Source: Sulfurimonas sp.
GTDB taxonomy: Bacteria; Campylobacterota; Campylobacteria; Campylobacterales; Sulfurimonadaceae
Direction: 5' to 3'
Assembly (NCBI GenBank): GCA_027056465.1
Contig: JALUKS010000226.1
Coordinates: forward strand, 1-6,319
Length of the DNA: 6,319 nucleotides
Shown piece after piece: positions 1-5,470 of this stretch. The translations under genes were made by a program, and so were the position numbers. The notes below the pieces were generated by a model. It saw only the letters and a list, made by a program, of their open reading frames with translations. It made no database searches and had not been told where the DNA came from. How positions within the stretch are numbered: the stretch's first letter is position 1; each line of letters opens with the position of its first letter.

Positions 1-581
1 GCAGTATCATCATCCATAGTATGCACACCTTGTGCAGTATGACTTGTCATAAAACCATCTTGATTTACAACTGCTGGAGTTCTTACTTCATGATCTTCTG
101 CAACTTTAAAAGCGATAAAGTTTAAGTCATAAGCCTCTTGAGGAGAAAATGCATCAAACTGAATCCAACCACTATCACGTACCATATACATATCTGAGTG
201 GTCACCATTTACATTAAGTGGTGCTGCGAGTGCACGGTTTACAATGTTTAAAACAATTGGTAAACGCATACCAGATGCTTGGTAGAGTGTCTCAGCCATA
301 AGTGCTAAACCTTGGCTAGATGTTGCAGTTGCAACACGTCCACCAGCAGCAGATGCACCGATACATCCACTCATTGCAGCATGTTCTGACTCAACAGAAA
401 CATATTCGCCCTCAACATAATTATCAGACTTAAACTTTGCATAACCCTCAACAATAGGAGTTGATGGTGTAATTGGGTAAGCAGAAACAACATCTACTTG
501 ACACTGTCTTAGTGCTTGTGCAGCTGCGAAGTTACCATCCCAAACTTCTATATCTCTTAATTCCATTTTATCAAATGCCAT
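1..581 (-). CDS. porA: Pyruvate:ferredoxin oxidoreductase alpha subunit (N-terminal part, cut by window edge)
   Basis: Start ATG lies at 581-579 and the frame stays open to base 1, giving 193 complete codons of a subunit that is usually about 400 residues. PorA forms part of the thiamine-diphosphate active site of the enzyme converting pyruvate, CoA and oxidised ferredoxin (or flavodoxin) to acetyl-CoA and CO2, and the reverse. Family hallmarks are visible: YPITPST at residues 35-41, whose threonine matches a pyruvate-contacting residue in single-chain PFORs, ESEHAA at 64-69 with the glutamate that activates the cofactor, and the glycine/alanine-rich GCIGASAAGGR at 72-82 followed by TATSSQGL. 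The start follows the porD stop with no gap, and its AAGGAG site (593-588) sits inside the last porD codons, so translation is probably coupled. Gene order gamma-delta-alpha favours POR over 2-oxoglutarate oxidoreductase. porB should follow beyond base 1. Confidence 0.95.
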   Translation of the reverse strand, partial: MAFDKMELRDIEVWDGNFAAAQALRQCQVDVVSAYPITPSTPIVEGYAKFKSDNYVEGEYVSVESEHAAMSGCIGASAAGGRVATATSSQGLALMAETLYQASGMRLPIVLNIVNRALAAPLNVNGDHSDMYMVRDSGWIQFDAFSPQEAYDLNFIAFKVAEDHEVRTPAVVNQDGFMTSHTAQGVHTMDDDT

Positions 582-977
582 CTATTTCTCCTTTGTTTCT
601 TTAGCAGGCCAGTTAGCTATTTCTGTCTCTTCATCTGCTAATTCTGGGAACATTAAAAGTGATTTTGGATTTGTAGGACAAACCTCAACACAAATTCCAC
701 ACCCTTTACAGTGATCCATATCTATACCAATCATCTTCTTATCACGAGAGATTATAGAGATATCAGGACAATATACCCAACAAAACTGACAATCAATACA
801 ATAATCTTTTGCGAAAATTGGTTTCGCGATTCTCCAGTCAGCTACACTTGCACTAAATGAGCTATTTTCTGTATATTTACGGTCTTCTTGAAGAGTATTA
901 ACAACATCGCCTGCTTCACCCTCAAATGTACGAAGCATTGCTCCGATTTCAAATTCGTCCCAACCTGTATTTGCCAT
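582..977 (-). CDS. porD: Pyruvate:ferredoxin oxidoreductase delta subunit (two [4Fe-4S] ferredoxin-like)
   Basis: This 131-residue cytoplasmic subunit carries electrons between the catalytic subunits and the external carrier. Two classic 2[4Fe-4S] motifs are intact: CIDCQFCWVYCP with cysteines 60, 63, 66 and 70, and CKGCGICVEVCP with cysteines 90, 93, 96 and 100. About 50 residues precede the cluster domain, an N-terminal extension typical of the Helicobacter/Campylobacterota type PorD, and the segment RIAKPIF just before the first cluster is also family-like. I chose ATG at 977-975: a TTG at 980-978 is in frame one codon upstream, but the AAGGAG at 989-984 is six bases from the ATG and only three from the TTG. 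The ribosome site overlaps the porC stop codon, and porA starts directly after the porD stop, so porC-porD-porA are very probably one translationally linked operon. Confidence 0.95.
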   Translation of the reverse strand: MANTGWDEFEIGAMLRTFEGEAGDVVNTLQEDRKYTENSSFSASVADWRIAKPIFAKDYCIDCQFCWVYCPDISIISRDKKMIGIDMDHCKGCGICVEVCPTNPKSLLMFPELADEETEIANWPAKETKEK

Positions 978-983
978 CAATAG

Positions 984-989
984 CTCCTT
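984..989 (-). promoter_or_regulatory. Ribosome binding site that fixes the porD start
   Basis: AAGGAG on the minus strand overlaps the porC stop codon. Spacing is six bases to the ATG at 977 and three to the in-frame TTG at 980, so the ATG is preferred. The same AAGGAG occurs before porC (1556-1551) and porA (593-588), with spacings of five and six bases, as expected for a strongly expressed operon. Confidence 0.8.
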
Positions 990-1545
990 ATTTCACTTCG
1001 TCGTATGCACGTTGGATAGCCAACATATTTGCATCAACAATTTTTTGTGGTAGTTTTGCAAGAATTCTTTTCATGTTTTCTTTGAAAAACTCGATATCGT
1101 ACATCTCAGATATTTTCATAAATGCTCCAAGCATCGGTGTGTTTGGAATAGCACGACCAATAGTCTCTTGAGCAATTTTAATACAATCTACAGTATAAAC
1201 CTCTTTACCCTCAAGTTTTGGTTGAGAAGCTATAAGCTCTTCTTTATTCATATGAGTTGTAATGATGTACTTTGTATTCTCTTTACCATTTATCGTAACA
1301 TCAGAAGTATATACTAATGCTGGATCGATTACAAAAACATAATCTGGTTCCATATATTTTTCATGATTCATTATAACCGCATCATCAACACGATTATATG
1401 CTGTCATCGCAGCTCCACGTTTAGCAGATCCGTAAAATGCAAATGCTTGTACATGCTTCCCAGTTGTCGAAATAACATCCGCTAAACCTTTAGCTCCAGT
1501 TACAGCCCCTTGACCAGCACGACTATGCCATCTAATTTCTAGCAT
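988..1545 (-). CDS. porC: Pyruvate:ferredoxin oxidoreductase gamma subunit
   Basis: A full-length 185-residue gamma subunit (called porC or porG) of the four-subunit POR. The N-terminus has the family signature RWHSRAGQGAVTGAKGLA (residues 5-22). GSAKRGAAMTAYNRV at 39-53 corresponds to the conserved region usually written as RRGapv-a-R. The NTPMLGAF segment in the C-terminal half is also typical. The gamma domain helps assemble the complex and contributes to the CoA-side architecture. The start ATG at 1545-1543 has an AAGGAG (1556-1551) five bases upstream. It is the first gene of the por run in transcription order, 126 bases after the HAD phosphatase stop, and its stop (990-988) is 10 bases before the porD ATG. 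OOR and other 2-oxoacid oxidoreductase gamma subunits share this fold, but the neighbouring delta and alpha subunits and their order point to POR. Confidence 0.95.
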   Translation of the reverse strand: MLEIRWHSRAGQGAVTGAKGLADVISTTGKHVQAFAFYGSAKRGAAMTAYNRVDDAVIMNHEKYMEPDYVFVIDPALVYTSDVTINGKENTKYIITTHMNKEELIASQPKLEGKEVYTVDCIKIAQETIGRAIPNTPMLGAFMKISEMYDIEFFKENMKRILAKLPQKIVDANMLAIQRAYDEVK

Positions 1546-1573
1546 ATATTCTCCTTAAGTTTTTTCAAGAAAT

Positions 1574-1579
1574 ATTTTA
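1574..1579 (-). promoter_or_regulatory. Possible -10 box of the por operon
   Basis: TAAAAT on the minus strand (1579-1574) would place transcription start near 1567 and give a leader of about 22 bases ending in the AAGGAG of porC. Campylobacterota sigma-70 promoters often lack a recognisable -35 box, and none is seen here. A second TAAAAT at 1606-1601 is an alternative. The operon could also be read through from the HAD gene, because I see no convincing terminator in 1546-1671. Confidence 0.3.
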
Positions 1580-1621
1580 TCTATCAATTCTGTTTCATGT
1601 ATTTTAGGCAAGAGAGACTTA

Positions 1622-1631
1622 AAGCTAGCTT
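1622..1631. repeat. 10-bp perfect palindrome in the por leader region
   Basis: AAGCTAGCTT is self-complementary over all 10 bases and lies 77 bases upstream of the porC start, upstream of both candidate -10 boxes. It could be half of an operator or a chance palindrome. The dyad does not extend well beyond these bases, and no T-run follows, so it is not a terminator. Confidence 0.3.
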
Positions 1632-1671
1632 GAAAAGAGAATATAGACAAGCAGAGAAGTGCATTGTGTGA

Positions 1672-2307
1672 TTATTTTCTACTTTTTAGATAGTTCATAG
1701 CCTCTAATGTGTCTCTAAAAAGCAATTTTGTATATTTATTTAAACTTTTTTGAGTTCCATATCCACAAAGGACACCTAAGGAATTAACTCCTGCATTTTG
1801 CGCACTTAGTAAATCCATCTCCGTATCGCCTACCATCCATATCTCTTCATCTTTTGTATCAAAACTCTCTAAAGCTTTCAGAATTGGCTCTGCATTTGGC
1901 TTAGGATTTTCTACATCTTCACGACCTATAAGCACTTCAAACTTATCCATCATACCAAAGTGTTCCATAAGTACCTGAGAATATTTTCCAGTTTTTGTAG
2001 TGACAATACCGATTTTTGCTATTTCACTCGCAAGTGTAACTGCCTCGAATGCATTTTCTAAAAGCTTTGTCTTTTGTGTAGATATAACTCGATAATGCTC
2101 TTTATAGGTATTGACATACTCCCACACCATCTCTTCATCTATACCCAGTTCTCTATACATTACATCAAGAGGATGCCCTATAAGTGCTTTTATCTCCTCA
2201 TCACTTGGATGTGCAGTTTTATACACGTCAAAAGAGTTATGAAAACTCTCAAGTATCGCTTCTGTTGAGTCTATCAGTGTACCATCTAAATCAAATAATA
2301 TTATCAT
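1672..2307 (-). CDS. HAD-superfamily phosphatase, phosphoglycolate phosphatase type
   Basis: A 211-residue cytoplasmic HAD hydrolase with all catalytic motifs: motif I DLDGT (nucleophile D6, acid/base D8), motif II threonine in IVTTKT (103-104), motif III lysine in ENPKPNAEP (K136) and motif IV GDTEMD (D161, D165) that binds magnesium. Residues about 14-83 form a helical C1-type cap between motifs I and II, as in Gph, PpaX and beta-phosphoglucomutase relatives. Length fits phosphoglycolate phosphatase (about 220), so removal of 2-phosphoglycolate is a reasonable but unproven role. I chose ATG 2307-2305: GGGAG (2320-2316) is eight bases upstream and the protein then begins MIILFDLDGT as family members do. 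An in-frame ATG at 2322-2320 lacks a ribosome site and would overlap the upstream gene. The gap to the solute-binding protein stop is two bases, indicating an operon. Confidence 0.88.
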   Translation of the reverse strand: MIILFDLDGTLIDSTEAILESFHNSFDVYKTAHPSDEEIKALIGHPLDVMYRELGIDEEMVWEYVNTYKEHYRVISTQKTKLLENAFEAVTLASEIAKIGIVTTKTGKYSQVLMEHFGMMDKFEVLIGREDVENPKPNAEPILKALESFDTKDEEIWMVGDTEMDLLSAQNAGVNSLGVLCGYGTQKSLNKYTKLLFRDTLEAMNYLKSRK

Positions 2308-2309
2308 TG

Positions 2310-3806
2310 TTATTTCTCCCATTCAATATAATTATGCCAAATACCCCCGAGGGCTGGCTTTATGTTCTTTATCTTTTTATTTACTGCTGTAATTGAGTTT
2401 GGTATGTAGAGAAAAAGATAAGGATTATCATCAGTGATGAGCTTAAACATCTCTTGCCAATTTTTCGCTAACTTCTCTCTATCTATCATACTTTGTGACT
2501 CTTCTATCATTTTATTTACTTTCGGGTTGTTATAACCTACTAGATTAAAACCACCCTTTTTATCGCTCTTTTTATCCCAAAAAAGATAAGGGTCTGGTGT
2601 AGGAGAGAGTCCCCAACCCAAGAGAACTGCATCAAATTTATAAGGAAAGACGACCATATTTAAAAAAGCTTGCCACTCCATCACTCTTAGGGTAACGATA
2701 ACACCTGCCTTTTTAAGTTGATGTTGGAGGATTTCTGCGGCATAGGGGCGGATAGAACTTGCATTTGAAGTAACTATCTCAAAACTAAAAGGATGATTTT
2801 TATCATAACCCGCTTTTTTTAGTAATCTTTTTGCTTCGGCTATGTTTTGAGTTGGCGCTTTTACCTCAGCATTAAACGCGGCACTTCCTGGTAAGAAAGG
2901 ACCAGTGCATACTTTGGCATGTTTAAAAAAGAGTATATCGACTAGCTCTTGTCTATCTACTGCTAGAGACAATGCACGACGCACATCAGGATTTTGAAAC
3001 TTCTTCAGTCGGAGATTAAACCCTAAGTAAGTATAGGAGAAACTTATCTTCTCGTAAGTTGTAAACTTCTTAAAAAATTGTGGTGTAAGTTGGCGTTCAT
3101 AAGCCATAGGCTCCACACTCCCGATGTCAAGCTTAGAAGATTTGAGCATCAAAAAGCGAGTCACAGGGTCTGCTATCACATGGAAACTTATCTTATCTAT
3201 TTTAGGTCTTCCCTCGAAGTAATCATCAAAAGCACCAAGCACAATATCTTTTGAATACTCAAATTGTTCTAGTTTGTAAGCTCCTGTTCCTATAGGGTGG
3301 GTATTAAACTTTGAGCTCATAAGATTTTTTTCATTTTTGAGTATATGCTCTGGGAGTATGCCTATCATCCATGTTTCAAGTGCTTTAAAGTAGGCTTTCT
3401 TATAAGTCACTTTGATAGTATATTTATCTACAATTTCTACACTCTTTACAAATCGAAAACCTGCACTATAGGGTGAAGCTATCTTGTCTGAGATAAGCGT
3501 TTTATAGGTAAAGAGTACATCTTTAGCACTAAACGCTGCACCATCATGCCACTTTACATTTTTTCTCAGTTTAAAGATAAGTGTTTTATCATCGGTGAAG
3601 TAAAACTTCTCTGCTAAATCTCCTATAATCTCTTTTGCATCTTTATCGTATTTTACAAGTCCATTAAATAGATAGCCAGTTATCTCTGCAGAGCTTGAGT
3701 CTGTAGCGAGAATTGGGTTGAGTCGTGCGGGATTACTAGAGGTGGCTAGTTGTAGTGTTGAAGCCTGAAGGCTCCAAGATAAGAAGAGTAGGAGAAGGAG
3801 TTTCAT
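2310..3806 (-). CDS. Periplasmic solute-binding protein, family 5 (peptide/nickel ABC type)
   Basis: A full-length 498-residue extracytoplasmic binding protein of the SBP_bac_5 family (DppA/OppA/NikA type). Residues 1 to about 15-16 form a Sec signal peptide: a lysine, a leucine-rich core, then SLQAS as the likely cleavage area. There is no lipobox cysteine, so the mature protein should be soluble in the periplasm. Family landmarks in order: LFNGLVKYD (46-54), a LRKNVKWHDGAAFSAKDV-like block (80-97), HPIGTGAYKL (170-179), DPVTRFLMLKS (213-223), NPDVRRALSLAVDR (272-285) and GWGLSPTPDPY (397-407). The ligand cannot be told from sequence; peptides are the family default, but some members bind nickel chelates, opines or sugars. 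No permease or ATPase gene is in the window, so it is an orphan here. It starts three bases after the DUF945-like gene stop and has no clear Shine-Dalgarno, suggesting translational coupling. Confidence 0.9.
   Translation of the reverse strand: MKLLLLLFLSWSLQASTLQLATSSNPARLNPILATDSSSAEITGYLFNGLVKYDKDAKEIIGDLAEKFYFTDDKTLIFKLRKNVKWHDGAAFSAKDVLFTYKTLISDKIASPYSAGFRFVKSVEIVDKYTIKVTYKKAYFKALETWMIGILPEHILKNEKNLMSSKFNTHPIGTGAYKLEQFEYSKDIVLGAFDDYFEGRPKIDKISFHVIADPVTRFLMLKSSKLDIGSVEPMAYERQLTPQFFKKFTTYEKISFSYTYLGFNLRLKKFQNPDVRRALSLAVDRQELVDILFFKHAKVCTGPFLPGSAAFNAEVKAPTQNIAEAKRLLKKAGYDKNHPFSFEIVTSNASSIRPYAAEILQHQLKKAGVIVTLRVMEWQAFLNMVVFPYKFDAVLLGWGLSPTPDPYLFWDKKSDKKGGFNLVGYNNPKVNKMIEESQSMIDREKLAKNWQEMFKLITDDNPYLFLYIPNSITAVNKKIKNIKPALGGIWHNYIEWEK
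2316..2320 (-). promoter_or_regulatory. Ribosome binding site that fixes the HAD phosphatase start
   Basis: GGGAG on the minus strand lies within the last codons of the upstream binding-protein gene, eight bases before ATG 2307. It overlaps the alternative ATG at 2322-2320 itself, so that upstream ATG cannot use it, and no other purine-rich site precedes it. Confidence 0.7.
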
Positions 3807-3809
3807 GCT

Positions 3810-5186
3810 TTAGTACAGTGCTTTCCCATTCACTGTGGCTTTAGTATCTTTAACTTTCATCTCAAATATATAAGAGCCATTCTTCTCTTTAGCATACTCT
3901 TTTACCCTTTCAAGCATAGGAGATTTTGTACTCAAATATTCATAGAGTGCCACTGCTACTTGAAGAGTTGCATTCACCTCTAAATCAGGTGCTGCCATCA
4001 GAGGAGAGAGTTTAATTTTCTGTACTAAATCCTTATCTGCTAGAAACTTAAACTTTGACTTAAAATCAAAGCCATGAAGCTCAGTTTTACCATTGAGTAT
4101 TATATTTTCAACCCCAAGTTTCTCTATTTTTACTACAAATCCTTTAGAAAAAAGTGTTACAACTCTCTCATGTATCTCTCTATTTATTTGTGGTGTGTAC
4201 CCTTTTTTTGCTTCCACTAAAAGCTCTATAAGTTTCATATAGCTCTCTTTATCCATCTCATTTGCTAGCATATTGAAACCAAATTTTTTGAGCATAATGT
4301 TAAGATTATTTGAAATAATATTTACCTGTTCAAATGAAGCTCTTGCATTGAGCTGAGTATTTTTACCTTTAGCAATTGCAGAGGCATGAAAATTTAACTT
4401 TTTTACATCTATATCTGTATCGTTTCTACTTCCACTCACTCTCATATTTATCTTATCTACTCTAGCACTACTTAGATAGGTACTCTTTGCATCAAAGTGC
4501 ATTGAAGAGGAAAATTTTTCTACAGCCATAGCAAATGTCTCTGCTTTTTGTACTATATTTAGATGAAATACTTTTATCTTTGTATCCATCATCTTAGGTG
4601 CTACAACAATTCCCTCTCCATTAAAATTTGCCTTAGAGAGTTCAATATCTATCTTTGTCCCATCTTTAAATGTGTACTTTTGCTGAATATCTTTCATATA
4701 ACCATTAAATTTTTTATCTATAATATTGTAGTTGATATGGTAAACAATACCTTTTGATTGAAGAAATTTCTGCAAATATCTTAAAAAATCTTTATCTTTT
4801 TGCTTTAAAGAGTCTCTTATACCATCTGAAAAAGTTAAAGGAGAAATCTCAACTTCTAATGCTTTTACAAATGGTAAGTTAGAGTACTTTATGTCTACAC
4901 CAAGAACGACACCATGTAGCATCGCGTTTATATATGCAGGGGATTGTTTATGTGCAGATATATTCAAGTATGCTATAAATTTTTGAGGATTTTTGAGAAT
5001 AAACTCTATATGACGAGAAGTTGCAAGATATGAAGAGTCTGTTGCATCTTTTTTTATTTCTAAACCAACTGTTTTAAGTTCTGTAATTCTATTATTTATT
5101 GTCTGCTTCATAAATCTATTGCCAATAATTGGGAGTAGTGCTACTAGCAGGAGGAAAACTACTACTGCAATGATACTTTTTTTCAT
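3810..5186 (-). CDS. Membrane-anchored YdgA/DUF945-like protein of unknown function
   Basis: A 458-residue protein with a lysine start (MKKS), one strongly hydrophobic segment at residues about 5-22 and a long hydrophilic remainder, so it is probably an N-in inner-membrane protein with a periplasmic domain, or a secreted one. The layout of a short anchor, then mixed beta-rich sequence with repeated lysine/aspartate strand patterns, and a length near 450-500, resembles the YdgA (DUF945) family of Gram-negative envelope proteins; I recognise the resemblance but cannot confirm it by alignment. No catalytic motif is visible. ATG 5186-5184 is supported by AAAGG (5197-5193) six bases upstream and by a TATAAT box at 5219-5214. 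It is the first gene of a probable unit with the solute-binding protein and HAD phosphatase (gaps 3 and 2 bases). AsmA-like or other envelope proteins are the main alternatives. Confidence 0.7.
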   Translation of the reverse strand: MKKSIIAVVVFLLLVALLPIIGNRFMKQTINNRITELKTVGLEIKKDATDSSYLATSRHIEFILKNPQKFIAYLNISAHKQSPAYINAMLHGVVLGVDIKYSNLPFVKALEVEISPLTFSDGIRDSLKQKDKDFLRYLQKFLQSKGIVYHINYNIIDKKFNGYMKDIQQKYTFKDGTKIDIELSKANFNGEGIVVAPKMMDTKIKVFHLNIVQKAETFAMAVEKFSSSMHFDAKSTYLSSARVDKINMRVSGSRNDTDIDVKKLNFHASAIAKGKNTQLNARASFEQVNIISNNLNIMLKKFGFNMLANEMDKESYMKLIELLVEAKKGYTPQINREIHERVVTLFSKGFVVKIEKLGVENIILNGKTELHGFDFKSKFKFLADKDLVQKIKLSPLMAAPDLEVNATLQVAVALYEYLSTKSPMLERVKEYAKEKNGSYIFEMKVKDTKATVNGKALY

Positions 5187-5213
5187 AATATACCTTTGAT
5201 CTTTTTTAAATAT

Positions 5214-5219
5214 ATTATA
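5214..5219 (-). promoter_or_regulatory. Probable -10 box of the DUF945-like / binding protein / HAD unit
   Basis: A perfect TATAAT on the minus strand, 27 bases upstream of the ATG at 5186. Transcription would start near 5207, leaving a short leader of about 20 bases that contains the AAAGG ribosome site. No good -35 hexamer is seen at 16-18 bases, which is usual for Campylobacterota promoters. The box overlaps one arm of the inverted repeat at 5216-5239. Confidence 0.55.
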
Positions 5220-5239
5220 GTTAAATAAAGTTAACTATA
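5216..5239. promoter_or_regulatory. Perfect 9-6-9 inverted repeat, candidate operator over the -10 box
   Basis: TATAGTTAA at 5216-5224 and TTAACTATA at 5231-5239 are perfect reverse complements separated by six bases. The arm nearest the gene overlaps the TATAAT box, so a bound protein would be placed to block RNA polymerase. Within it, 5221-5234 reads TTAA-A-TAAA-G-TTAA, one base from the TTAAC-N4-GTTAA pattern known for the Crp/Fnr-family regulator NssR of Campylobacter. That link is tentative: the sequence is AT-rich and the match is imperfect. A transcriptional terminator is unlikely because the stem has only two G-C pairs' worth of strength. Confidence 0.45.
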
Positions 5240-5433
5240 GGTCGGAACTTTTTGCATTTTATTTCAAGCTCTTTTTATGTAAATTATCTAAAAATGCCCC
5301 AGTTTCAGCATCATTTTATGCTCAATATCTCCTAAAGGAAAACCCTAATTTTATAAGGATTGGGAATCGTATGTCTGCTAGTTTTGCTCTATCTTTAGAC
5401 AAGAAGCTACCAAATGGACTTACTAGAACTTGA
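5221..5433 (+). pseudogene. Unexplained 70-codon open stretch, possible gene or mobile-element remnant
   Basis: The plus-strand frame from 5221 runs 70 codons without a stop to TGA at 5431-5433, unusual for AT-rich non-coding DNA. The translation looks protein-like in places, for instance KNAPVSASFYAQYLLKENPN and IGNRMSASFALSLDKKLP, but there is no ATG until 5371, only a weak ribosome site there, and its 5' end overlaps the promoter of the DUF945-like gene. I do not recognise the family. A truncated gene fragment, an insertion-sequence scar or chance are all possible. Confidence 0.2.
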
Positions 5434-5453
5434 TATAAAATCATCCAATCCAT
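5322..5453 (-). CDS. Possible 43-residue small ORF after the AddA gene
   Basis: ATG 5453-5451 to TGA 5324-5322 encodes 43 residues beginning MDWMILYQVL and ending GFSFRRY, with basic and hydrophobic character (SKDRAKLADIRFPILIKLGF in the second half). It starts 17 bases after the AddA stop and runs in the same direction. No good Shine-Dalgarno precedes it; the bases before the ATG are TCGAATAA. It overlaps the open plus-strand stretch at 5221-5433. Two further short protein-like minus-strand frames follow it in other phases (one ends LGHF, the next ends KKSLK), which would fit a frameshifted remnant better than a working gene. Confidence 0.2.
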   Translation of the reverse strand: MDWMILYQVLVSPFGSFLSKDRAKLADIRFPILIKLGFSFRRY

Positions 5454-5470
5454 TTATTCGATAATGACCT

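Larger units (their letters stand above)
5187..5470. other. 284-bp intergenic region between the AddA gene and the DUF945-like gene
   Basis: The 5187-5240 part is the promoter and candidate operator of the downstream unit. The 5240-5470 part has no assigned function. It contains the overlapping open stretches listed separately, a 5-bp inverted repeat AGCAT/ATGCT with a six-base loop (5307-5322), and a 7-bp pair AAATGGA/TCCATTT (5412-5418 and 5449-5455, 30-base loop). None has a following T-run that would make a convincing terminator for the AddA gene. Confidence 0.6.

Noticed and set aside
926..1171. Plus-strand open frame of 81 codons
   Set aside because: It lies antisense to porC and the start of porD, both of which are certain, and has no ribosome site or recognisable domain.
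1546..1671. Possible sigma-54 promoter before porC (TGCAC then TGCTTG on the minus strand)
   Set aside because: The GG and GC pairs needed at -24 and -12 are not present with the right 10-base spacing.
2074..2396. Two overlapping plus-strand open frames (2074-2268 and 2184-2396)
   Set aside because: Both are antisense to the HAD phosphatase and the end of the binding-protein gene; the translations are low-complexity and hydrophobic by chance.
4563..4757. Plus-strand open frame of 64 codons
   Set aside because: Antisense to the DUF945-like gene, isoleucine/asparagine-rich with no motif; a shadow of the AT-rich coding strand.
5307..5322. AGCAT/ATGCT hairpin as a terminator for the AddA gene
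   Set aside because: The stem is only five pairs, there is no adjacent T-run on the minus strand, and it is about 150 bases past the stop codon.
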